Assembly (NCBI RefSeq): GCF_036345915.1
Contig: NZ_CP107785.1
Coordinates: 2,542,001 to 2,606,000, forward strand
Reading direction: 5' to 3'
DNA length: 64,000 bases
Origin: Nocardia sp. NBC_00565
GTDB taxonomy: Bacteria; Actinomycetota; Actinomycetes; Mycobacteriales; Mycobacteriaceae
Part shown: one piece after another, positions 52,212 through 59,541 of the stretch
How the letters are laid out: each line of letters starts with the position of its first letter
Position numbering within the stretch: position 1 is the first letter of the stretch
Translations under genes and position numbers: made by a program
The notes under the pieces: generated by a model
The model's input: only the letters and a program-made list of their open reading frames with translations
Database searches by the model: none
Told to the model about the DNA's origin: nothing

Positions 52212-52321
52212 AGCCGCTGACCAGGCGGCGTGCCGTCGACTTCATGCGCAGGACAACCAGCGGCTGTCGCCGACGCCCGCCGTCCACCCCCAACCCGTCG
52301 CCGAAGGAAGCACGACCATGA
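52208..52321 (+). CDS. Cys-containing leader peptide in front of tauD
   Basis: Seen: 37 codons plus stop, joined by ATGA overlaps at both ends: its ATG overlaps the monooxygenase stop and its TGA overlaps the tauD ATG. The start reads MKPLTRRRAVDFMRRTTSGC, with one Cys, followed by a basic Pro-rich tail. The core matches the leader at 47849 (RRRTVDLMR...CR). Inference: a second cysteine-responsive leader inside the operon, tuning tauD separately. It could also be a dead copy of a former operon leader. Confidence 0.65.
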   Translation: MKPLTRRRAVDFMRRTTSGCRRRPPSTPNPSPKEARP

Positions 52322-53250
52322 CGACCGTCAACGAAATCCCCACCACCACACTGCTGATCACGCCCGTCGCCGGGCATATCGGCGCTGAGATCACCGGCAT
52401 CGACCTGCGCACTGAACTCAGCGATCAGCAGGTAGCCGAGATCACCTCGGCACTGCACGAATACAAGGTGCTGTTCTTCCGCGACCAGCACATCGGCCAC
52501 GCCGAGCACATCGCGTTCTCCCGGCGCTTCGGCGCGGTTACGCCCTCGCATCCCTACGACGACGATGCGCCGACCGAATTCCAGGAGATCCTGGCCGTCG
52601 ACAGCCGCCTGTACGAAAAGCGTTTCGGTATCAAGAAGTACACCTACACCAACCACTGGCACACCGATGTCTCGGCACTGATCAACCCACCCGCCGCCTC
52701 CCTGCTGCGGGCCGAGATCGCGCCCGCGCGTGGTGGTGACACCAGCTGGACGAACCTGGCGGCGGCTTACAACGGGCTGCCCGAGTCGCTGAAGAAGTTC
52801 ATCGAGGGATTGCGCGCCGTGCACCGCTTCGGCGGCAATCGGCCGGCGTGGAACGAGGAGAGCGACTACGCGAAGAAGGTCGCCAACGCACCGCTGGTCA
52901 CCGAACATCCCGTCGTTCGCGTGCATCCCGTGACCGGCGAACGAGTGCTCTTCGTCAACCCGGGCTTCACCACCCACATCGTCGGCCTGAGCCCCGCTCA
53001 GAGCGAAGCCGTCCTGCAGCTCCTGTTCGACGAACTGTCCAACCCGGCCTACACCGTCCGATTCCGCTGGGAGAAGGGCAGTCTCGCGTTCTGGGACAAC
53101 CGCGCAACCGCCCACCTGGCCCCCAGCGATCTCAACCACCTGGATGTCACTCGGGTCCTCTACCGCACCACCCTCGAGGGCGATATCCCCGTCGGCGTCG
53201 ACGGCGAACCGTCGCGCTCGATCGCGGGCCAGCAGTTCACCGGCGCCTGA
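52318..53250 (+). CDS. tauD: TauD/AtsK-family Fe(II)/2-oxoglutarate dioxygenase
   Basis: Seen: 310 residues, GAAGGAAG ribosome site before ATG 52318. Iron facial triad: H115-T-D117 in NHWHTDVS and the distal His in NRATAHLAPSD; 2-oxoglutarate-binding Arg in VTRVLYRTTL. Such enzymes hydroxylate the carbon next to sulfur in taurine, alkylsulfonates or sulfate esters, releasing sulfite or sulfate. Substrate class cannot be settled: the family includes alkylsulfatases of the AtsK kind. Last gene of the import operon, followed by a terminator. Confidence 0.9.
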   Translation: MTTVNEIPTTTLLITPVAGHIGAEITGIDLRTELSDQQVAEITSALHEYKVLFFRDQHIGHAEHIAFSRRFGAVTPSHPYDDDAPTEFQEILAVDSRLYEKRFGIKKYTYTNHWHTDVSALINPPAASLLRAEIAPARGGDTSWTNLAAAYNGLPESLKKFIEGLRAVHRFGGNRPAWNEESDYAKKVANAPLVTEHPVVRVHPVTGERVLFVNPGFTTHIVGLSPAQSEAVLQLLFDELSNPAYTVRFRWEKGSLAFWDNRATAHLAPSDLNHLDVTRVLYRTTLEGDIPVGVDGEPSRSIAGQQFTGA

Positions 53251-53255
53251 CCGCA

Positions 53256-53290
53256 GCCGAGCGTCGGCCCCACCTGGGCCGGCGCTCGGC
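53256..53290. terminator. Hairpin between convergent tauD and methyltransferase genes
   Basis: Seen: arms GCCGAGCG-t-CGGCCC and GGGCCG-g-CGCTCGGC, a 15-base stem with one T/G pair and a 5-base loop, six bases after the tauD stop. Confidence 0.75.
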
Positions 53291-53294
53291 AGGA

Positions 53295-54005
53295 TCAACG
53301 CCGGGGATCCGGTACGGCCCTGATGGCCAGGAATCCGGACGGCTCACGGGACAGGCGCTCATAGCGTTCCCGGTCGATGTCGGCCGCTTCGGGCTGCGGT
53401 CGCGGCTCGAGCAGCCGTTCGATGAGAAAGCCCGCCGCACGCAGCTCTTCGCACGTCCGCTCCAACGGCGCAAGCCAGTATCGCAGTTGCCAGCCATTGC
53501 TGAACACGTCCTCGATCACCCGCACATCGAAATAGTTACCGCCGTGCCGCAGCCAGTCCCCGGTGGGATGCAGCCGCGACAGCACGAGCGCCCCATCCGG
53601 CCGCAGCACCCGCCGCAACTCTCGCAACATCGTTACCCGGTCATCGACATACTCCAGCGCGAGTGCTAACAGCACCAGGTCCACCGAATCATCAGGTAAC
53701 CAGTCGAGCGGATCGGCCAGGTCGTGCACGCGAAACTCGCCTGCCGGAACCCGTTGCCGAGCCAGCTCGACCATTCGAGGACTCTGGTCCAGCCCGCACA
53801 CCCGGGCGCCGCGCGCCACCAGCTCCTCGGCATACAGGCCAGGACCGCATGCCGCGTCCAGCACACTGCGCCCGGCCACCTCCCCGAGCAACCTCAGACA
53901 GGTCGGCCGGTCGTAGTGCGCGTTGTACAAGCTGTTCCGCGCCTGTTCCAAGAATTCGTCGGCGAACTCGTCGTATTGCGGATCGGACCCCACCACATCA
54001 GTCAC
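53295..54005 (-). CDS. SAM-dependent methyltransferase
   Basis: Seen: about 236 residues. SAM motif I LDAACGPGLYAEELVARGARVCGLDQS, acidic end of the second strand, and motif LALALEYVDDRVTMLRELRRVLRPDGALVLS. The start is uncertain: GTG 54005 (VTDVVGSDPQYDEFA) fits the family N-terminus; ATG 54059 would add 18 residues. A class I small-molecule methyltransferase, substrate unknown, standing alone. Confidence 0.82.
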   Translation of the reverse strand: MTDVVGSDPQYDEFADEFLEQARNSLYNAHYDRPTCLRLLGEVAGRSVLDAACGPGLYAEELVARGARVCGLDQSPRMVELARQRVPAGEFRVHDLADPLDWLPDDSVDLVLLALALEYVDDRVTMLRELRRVLRPDGALVLSRLHPTGDWLRHGGNYFDVRVIEDVFSNGWQLRYWLAPLERTCEELRAAGFLIERLLEPRPQPEAADIDRERYERLSREPSGFLAIRAVPDPRR

Positions 54006-54083
54006 GTTTCCAGTCTGCCCGGTCCGGACGAGTTGGCCACGCGGACCGTTGCGCGGCACTACGCGAAAACGCAGGGGTGCAGG

Positions 54084-55406
54084 CTAATTGGGTACGATGA
54101 CGGGATCGGTGCAGCTGGCCGCCACATCCACGAAGGAGCAGGGCTTCGGGGCGCGGGTGGGGCGGTAGTCGGGGGTTACGCCGCCGTTGTGGGTGATGGC
54201 GGTGTAGGCCGGGACGGCGTCGGTGGGAGTGCGGGTGAGGGTGGGGTCGGTCCGGACGTTTACGGTGTAGAGGCCGAAACGGGGTGTGTAGGAACCCCAT
54301 TCGTAGTTGTCGGTGAGGCTCCAGTAGTTGTAGCCGATGAGGTTCATGCCGTCGGCTTTGGCGCGTTGCAGCCAGTAAACGGTGTCGCGGAGGTCGTCGG
54401 CGCGGGTGTAGTCGTCGGCGCGTGGGAGGCCGTTCTGGGTCGGCATGCCGTTCTCGACGATGTAGAGCGGTCGGCCGGGGAATTTGCGTGAATAGTGTTG
54501 CAGGGCATAGTAGATGCCCTCGGGTTCGAGTGGGTTCTTCCAGAGTTCGCTGAGACTCATTTGGGTGACGGTGTCGGGGGCAGCACCGTAGTAGTAGTCG
54601 ATGCCGATGTAGTCGAGTTTCGCGCCGATTCGGTCGATGAGCGAGCCGTTGATCACGTCCTCGGCCGCCGGGATGTAGGCCACGTTACTGGTCACCAGCG
54701 CGCCGGGCTGCACTTGGTGGATGTGGTCGTAGATAGCGTTGTGCGCCTGAATGATCCGATCCTGCATCGCGGGGATGGCGGTCGGGGAGAGGCCGCCGTG
54801 GGTGGTCTCGTTGATGATGTAGGCGGCGGGTTCGTTGAACGTGACCCACAACGGATCGGACGCGGCGTAGCGGTCGACGACGGTGCGGGCATTGGCCAGC
54901 CAGTCTTCGACGATTCCTGGATTGGACCAGCCGCCGCGGTCGACCTCCCAGCCTGGGTAGACCCAGTGGTCGATGGTGAGCAGCGGGCGCATGCCGGCAG
55001 CGGTGATCGCGGCGATCACGTTGTCGTAGAAGCGAAGTCCGTCCTCATCCCATGCGCCGGGTCGCGGCTGCACCCGCGCCCACTCGATACCGATGCGATA
55101 GATCTTTACGCCGAGCTTTGCGGCGAGATCGATATCGGACCGGTAGCGGTGGTAGAAATCGACCGAGTCGAGGTAGGGGTCGTCGGTCTTGCCCGCGGCC
55201 ACGTACCGGGACCAATTGCTGTCCGGCGCATAACCTTCGGACTGGTAGCCCGATGCGGCCACGCCCCAGAGGAAGTCGGCGCCCAGCGGCTGCACCTGAG
55301 CGGGCGGCGCCGGTTTCGCGAACGCGGGCGCGGTGCCAGCGGTGATGAGCGTCGCTGTGGTGGCCGCCATGGTGGCCAAGATATGGCGGCGACTGGGTGA
55401 TCGCAT
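54084..55406 (-). CDS. Exported glycoside hydrolase family 1 enzyme
   Basis: Seen: 440 residues from ATG 55406 after AGGAG. Twin-arginine-like signal (SRRHILATMAATTATLITAG, cleavage likely after AFA). GH1 barrel with acid/base Glu in TFNEP (about residue 190) and nucleophile in IVENGM (about 317), plus GYQSEG and NYWSLTDNYEW. Likely beta-glucosidase or beta-galactosidase-type retaining enzyme acting outside the membrane. The C-terminal 25 residues add two Cys, perhaps a disulfide. No sugar transporter is nearby. Confidence 0.9.
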   Translation of the reverse strand: MRSPSRRHILATMAATTATLITAGTAPAFAKPAPPAQVQPLGADFLWGVAASGYQSEGYAPDSNWSRYVAAGKTDDPYLDSVDFYHRYRSDIDLAAKLGVKIYRIGIEWARVQPRPGAWDEDGLRFYDNVIAAITAAGMRPLLTIDHWVYPGWEVDRGGWSNPGIVEDWLANARTVVDRYAASDPLWVTFNEPAAYIINETTHGGLSPTAIPAMQDRIIQAHNAIYDHIHQVQPGALVTSNVAYIPAAEDVINGSLIDRIGAKLDYIGIDYYYGAAPDTVTQMSLSELWKNPLEPEGIYYALQHYSRKFPGRPLYIVENGMPTQNGLPRADDYTRADDLRDTVYWLQRAKADGMNLIGYNYWSLTDNYEWGSYTPRFGLYTVNVRTDPTLTRTPTDAVPAYTAITHNGGVTPDYRPTRAPKPCSFVDVAASCTDPVIVPN

Positions 55407-55869
55407 CGAACTCCTGCTTCCTGAGGGTGACGGGCGCTCGTGGACCTCCGGCGCGCACACGTGCCGGGTCGGGTAGGGACCACGCGACGAGGGTAACTGG
55501 TCGGTCGACTTCGATAGGGGAGGTCCGCGCGGAATTGCTTGGGGGAGTGGGTGATCTTCCGGTTCCGTGCGGAGTAGGGGAGGGGAGCGGCGAGAGATCG
55601 GGACTCCTAGGGAGTGTCGAGTCGGGTGCACGCCTGAGGTGGTGCCGGAGCATGGCAAGACGGGGTTGCAATGAATTACATTAGGGTAGGTAGATATGCG
55701 CATCTACGCATGCAATGCTCACCTTCAAACTCGACGACAAGTCACCTTCCAAACGCAACACACGATCCCTCCAACAAGAGCAAGCCAAGAGGAGGAAGGC
55801 TCAGCAGACTTCTTGCGCTACAGACCGTCTGGATCGCGCGGCACAGCGCGAACCGCACCGAAGATCGGA
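55407..55869. other. 463-base gap with a low-GC patch
   Basis: No supported gene. The right half (about 55665-55860) is clearly poorer in GC than the rest of the window and contains an imperfect repeat GTAGAT-atgcgc-ATCTAC at 55690-55707. A plus-strand frame from 55715 starts MLTFKLDDKSPSKRNTRSLQ, Lys/Gln-rich and unlike its surroundings, but it runs into the antisense of the next gene. It may be a fragment of foreign DNA. Confidence 0.5.
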
Positions 55870-56676
55870 CTATCCCGCGTCGACCACGGCCGTCACGACG
55901 ATGTACCCCTTGGGATCGCGCCACGTCCGCCCGGGATGGTGCGTGAACCAATCCTCGATGTCCTGGCGCAGATCCGCCGAGATGTCCTGCCGCCGTGGGT
56001 GATGGGTCGGGATTCCGTAGAACGCGAACAGCGCCTCGGCGAAGCGGATCAACGGATCCGGCGTATCGAAGACGAGGGCATTGTCGGATCGGTGGATTCG
56101 AATGTCGCCGAAGACATCCGACATCATCGCGGGCAGCGTGTCGGAATCGACCGTTCCCGCGAACGCGTCGCCCACGGTGACTCCATAGGTCGCCGCATGC
56201 GCGGCTACGAGTTCACCGGTGTACGGGCAGGCCCTCGGGTGATTCACCACGACCGTTACCGACCCGCCGGCCTTGGTCGCCCGCCGGAATTCGGCGAGCG
56301 CGCTCGGCGGATTGCCTACGTGGTACAGCATGTGGCGCGCGGTGATCACGTCGAAACTGTCGTCGTCGAACGGAATCCGGTCGGCACTGCCGAACACCCC
56401 GCGTACCCCGGGAATGGCGTTCGCCTCGGCGACCATGGCAGGTGCGATGTCGATACCGACGAGCGGCCCCTGATGCCCGCGCGCCGCCAGGTCAGCGAGG
56501 AATCGCGCGTCCCCGCACCCGATATCGGCAAGATGTTCGGTGCCGGTCAGCGATAGTGCCGCTAGTACGTCCGCGCCCGGGTCGTCTGGGCGCTCGGAGT
56601 ATTTTTCGTGCGTGTCGATCCGCACCTGCAGCGGTGTGGGATCGGCGTATTCGGCATCGAGACGGTAGCTGCACAT
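55870..56676 (-). CDS. SAM-dependent methyltransferase
   Basis: Seen: 268 residues from ATG 56676 after AAGGA. Motif I LADIGCGDARFLADLAARG, then LVGIDIAPAMVAEANAI, DRIPFDDDSFDVITARHMLYHVGNP, and FRRATKAGGSVTVVVNHP. A UbiE/COQ5-like class I fold with a helical C-terminal part. The neighbouring gene encodes an MmpL transporter on the same strand, but 136 bases separate them, so co-transcription is uncertain. Substrate unknown. Confidence 0.85.
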   Translation of the reverse strand: MCSYRLDAEYADPTPLQVRIDTHEKYSERPDDPGADVLAALSLTGTEHLADIGCGDARFLADLAARGHQGPLVGIDIAPAMVAEANAIPGVRGVFGSADRIPFDDDSFDVITARHMLYHVGNPPSALAEFRRATKAGGSVTVVVNHPRACPYTGELVAAHAATYGVTVGDAFAGTVDSDTLPAMMSDVFGDIRIHRSDNALVFDTPDPLIRFAEALFAFYGIPTHHPRRQDISADLRQDIEDWFTHHPGRTWRDPKGYIVVTAVVDAG

Positions 56677-56812
56677 CGCGGTCGTCCTTCGGTCCTGTTG
56701 GCCGGTGGTTGACCAGGTCGCCAGGTCCGGCGATCGGGTCCGCGGGCTCTCCGGCGGTGAGCGTACCTCCCGAGGCGGCGCGTGGAGACCCTTTCGCGCA
56801 GCCACGGTGCTG

Positions 56813-59068
56813 CTATGAACCGTCCGTCCGTGGTGCGGTGGCGACGGGAAGCTTCAGGGTGCTCGGTGTGGCGTCGACCAGGTCGCGCATATCCTCGGTG
56901 CCCGGGCGTTCATCGTCAAGGATAGGTTCACCGAGTCCGATTTTCTCCTGGAGGCGTTTCATCCAGGCTGGTGCCCACCAGCAGTCGTCGCCGAGCAGCT
57001 TCATGACGGCCGGCACCAGCAGCATGCGCAGTACGGTCGCGTCGATGAAGAGTGCGGCGATCATGCCGTAGGCGATGTACTGCATCATCACCAGATCGGA
57101 GAAGGCGAATGCGCCGGTCACCACCAGTAGGATCAGCGCCGCGGCGGTGATGATGCGGCCGGTGTGCGCGGTACCGGTGCGGACCGCCTCGCTGGTGCTC
57201 GCGCCCTTGGCCCTGGCCTCGACCATGCGGGAGAGCAGGAAGACCTCGTAGTCGGTGGACAGGCCGTAGATGATCGCGATGATCAGCACGAGCACATTCG
57301 ATTGGATCGGCTGGGGGGTGAAGTTCAACAACCCGGCGGCGTGACCGTCAACGAAGATCCAGGTCAAGATACCCAGAGTGGAGCCGAGGCCGAGCGCGCT
57401 CATCAACGCGGCCTTGATCGGTAGCACAAGCGAGCCGAATGTCAGGAACATGAGCAGTGTCGTCATCAGTAGGACCAGGGCGATCATTGCCGGAATCCGG
57501 TAGAGCAGTGCGTCGATGCTGTCCTTCTGCATTGCCGGAATCCCGCCGACGAGCATGGTGACGCCATCGGATAGTTCCATCGCGCGCAAGTATTCGATGG
57601 TGTCGCCCGCCTCGTTCGGGTTCACCAGTGTCGCCTTGGTGCGGTAGACATTGCCCTGCGTCAGGGATTTGGACGGCGTTTCGAATGTGCTCGCCAGGCC
57701 CGGCGCATGTCCCGCCGCCCGCCACGCGTCGCCGACCGCGCCGCTGTCCTCGGCGACGAAGACCAGCTCGATGGGATCGGATCTGCGCTGCGGGAAGTAG
57801 GTGTCGATCTGCTCCTGTGCGACGCGAGTCGGGTTGTCCGGCGGGAGATAGCGCTCGCTGAAGCCGCCGAAGATGAGATTCTTGACGGGGATGATGAGCA
57901 GGAACAACACGATGACCAGCGGGATCGCCACGGTCAGTGGGCGCTGCATCACCCAGGCGGTGGTCTTACCCCAGAAGCCGTTCGCGATCTGCGCGGTGGT
58001 CTTGGTTCGGCGGAACCGCTTGAACCCCAACATATCCACGCGCGATCCGAGGATGGCCAGGCTGGCGGGGAGGATGGTGATGGCGGTGAGGGCGGCGAGC
58101 AGGACTGTTGCGATGGCGCCGTAGGCCATCGATTTGAGGAAGCCCTGGGGGAACAGGAGCATACTGCCGAGGCTCACGATGATCATGGTCGCGGAGTACA
58201 CGACGGTCCGGCCCGCGGTCATGACGGTGCGGCGCACGGCGGCGCGGGTGTCGTAGCCTTCGGCGAGTTCCTCGCGGAATCGGCTGACGATGAACAGGCC
58301 GTAGTCGATCGCCAGCCCCAGGCCGATCATCGAGAGCACCGATGAGACAAACGAATTCACCTCGGTGAAGCGCGTCAGGAACATGATGATGCCGGATGCG
58401 CCGATCACCGTGAGTCCACCGACGATCAGTGGCAGTGCGGCGGCGACGAGTCCGCCGAAGATGAAGAACAGCAGGACCGCGACGGCGGGGATGGCGAGGA
58501 CTTCCATGCGGTGGACGTCGTCGGCCATTGTGTCGTTGAGTGTGCCTGCCACCGCTTGCAGGCCGCTGACCTGCACGTCGATACCCGGAATGGCGAAGGT
58601 GTCCTTGACCTTTCGGAAGTTGCGGACGGAGTCGGTGTCGTTGTCGCCGGCGATGGCGATCGCGGCCAGCGCGTGCTTCTTGTCGTCGGTCGCCGCTTTC
58701 GCGCCGCTGATCTTGGCGTTCGCTACTCGCCAATAGGATGCGTTGATGCCGGTGATCTCGTCGGGGTACTTGTGCGGCAAACTGTTCAGATTGTCGATGA
58801 TCGGCTGGCTGAACTCCGGATCGTCGACGGTTTTCCCGTCCGGCGCGGTGTACAGCACGATGACGTCGAAGTCGTGATTGCGCCCGAAGGCGGCGTCCGC
58901 GAGCCGGGCCGCCTGCGCGGATTCCGACGTCGGATCGTCCATGCCACCGGAGCTGAGATGGCCTTCCAGGCCGAATCCGTAGCCGCCGAGCGCGAGTAGC
59001 GCGGCCGCCACGATCGCGATGACCGCGAAGCGCAGGCGGTACACGAGATCGCCCCAGCGCGTGAACAT
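56813..59068 (-). CDS. MMPL/RND family transporter
   Basis: Seen: 751 residues, two repeats of one plus five membrane helices with large external loops (about 40-190 and 420-540). The proton-relay motifs are GLAIDYGLFIVSRFREE (first repeat) and GLSTDYEVFLLSRMVEAR (second), each with the Asp-Tyr pair typical of MmpL proteins. Ends in a cytoplasmic tail. MmpL proteins export lipids or pump drugs; no lipid synthesis genes are adjacent, so the cargo is open. A near-palindrome 135 bases upstream may be its operator. Confidence 0.9.
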   Translation of the reverse strand: MFTRWGDLVYRLRFAVIAIVAAALLALGGYGFGLEGHLSSGGMDDPTSESAQAARLADAAFGRNHDFDVIVLYTAPDGKTVDDPEFSQPIIDNLNSLPHKYPDEITGINASYWRVANAKISGAKAATDDKKHALAAIAIAGDNDTDSVRNFRKVKDTFAIPGIDVQVSGLQAVAGTLNDTMADDVHRMEVLAIPAVAVLLFFIFGGLVAAALPLIVGGLTVIGASGIIMFLTRFTEVNSFVSSVLSMIGLGLAIDYGLFIVSRFREELAEGYDTRAAVRRTVMTAGRTVVYSATMIIVSLGSMLLFPQGFLKSMAYGAIATVLLAALTAITILPASLAILGSRVDMLGFKRFRRTKTTAQIANGFWGKTTAWVMQRPLTVAIPLVIVLFLLIIPVKNLIFGGFSERYLPPDNPTRVAQEQIDTYFPQRRSDPIELVFVAEDSGAVGDAWRAAGHAPGLASTFETPSKSLTQGNVYRTKATLVNPNEAGDTIEYLRAMELSDGVTMLVGGIPAMQKDSIDALLYRIPAMIALVLLMTTLLMFLTFGSLVLPIKAALMSALGLGSTLGILTWIFVDGHAAGLLNFTPQPIQSNVLVLIIAIIYGLSTDYEVFLLSRMVEARAKGASTSEAVRTGTAHTGRIITAAALILLVVTGAFAFSDLVMMQYIAYGMIAALFIDATVLRMLLVPAVMKLLGDDCWWAPAWMKRLQEKIGLGEPILDDERPGTEDMRDLVDATPSTLKLPVATAPRTDGS

Positions 59069-59202
59069 CAGCGGGCTCCTTGCCCGGGGCGCAATGCCGA
59101 AAATGGCTGTGCTGCTTGCTCAGCCGCGCTGATCGCCATGGGGCTGCATCCTTTCCGGGGGTGCACGCTCGATGTGCCTGTTATCAAAGGTACAGGCCAG
59201 TA

Positions 59203-59220
59203 TGAAGCGCATGCGTTTCA
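59203..59220. promoter_or_regulatory. 18-bp near-palindrome upstream of the MMPL gene
   Basis: Seen: TGAAGCGCATGCGTTTCA, 16 of 18 bases symmetrical about CATG, in the type and size of TetR operators that often control MmpL pumps. No regulator gene is adjacent. Confidence 0.5.
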
Positions 59221-59246
59221 GAAATGATGCCATGCGGTGCGTTGAT

Positions 59247-59287
59247 GTGATCCGGATTGCATTGACCGTCAACGCAATCCGGATCAC
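59247..59287. repeat. 41-bp nested palindrome
   Basis: Seen: outer arms GTGATCCGGATTGC (59247-59260) and its perfect complement (59274-59287); the 13-base interior again contains TTGAC-c-GTCAA. Only two base pairs and the central base break full symmetry. It lies between the divergent MMPL gene and the rhodanese remnant/molybdoenzyme. Strong hairpin or large operator. Confidence 0.7.
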
Positions 59288-59314
59288 GACTACAGCGGCT
59301 GCCCGACCGGAGTG

Positions 59315-59457
59315 ATCGTGAGATCGGTCGGGCCGAGGATTTTGCCGAGGGTCACGGCGAGCGTGTGGAGTTCGTCGGCTACACGAATGTTCGCGCCTAC
59401 CGTGCGGGCATCCAGGATTGGACCGAGGCCGGCCTGTCGATCGCATCCGATTCCTGA
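59315..59457 (+). pseudogene. C-terminal remnant of a rhodanese-like domain
   Basis: Seen: a frame ending at TGA 59455-59457 reads VEFVGYTNVRAYRAGIQDW and TEAGLSIASDS, the typical end of a rhodanese domain (the GY-x-NV-x-x-Y-x-x-GI-x-DW signature). The upstream catalytic Cys loop and the rest of the domain (about 70 residues) are missing and no start is evident. Small, so the call rests on one motif. Confidence 0.5.
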
Positions 59458-59541
59458 GTCGCGCAGCGGCGTTCGAGTTGTGGCCGGGCCGTGCGCGACC
59501 ACATCCTCGGAAATGTCGGTGGGGCGGGCTACCGTGGGGTA

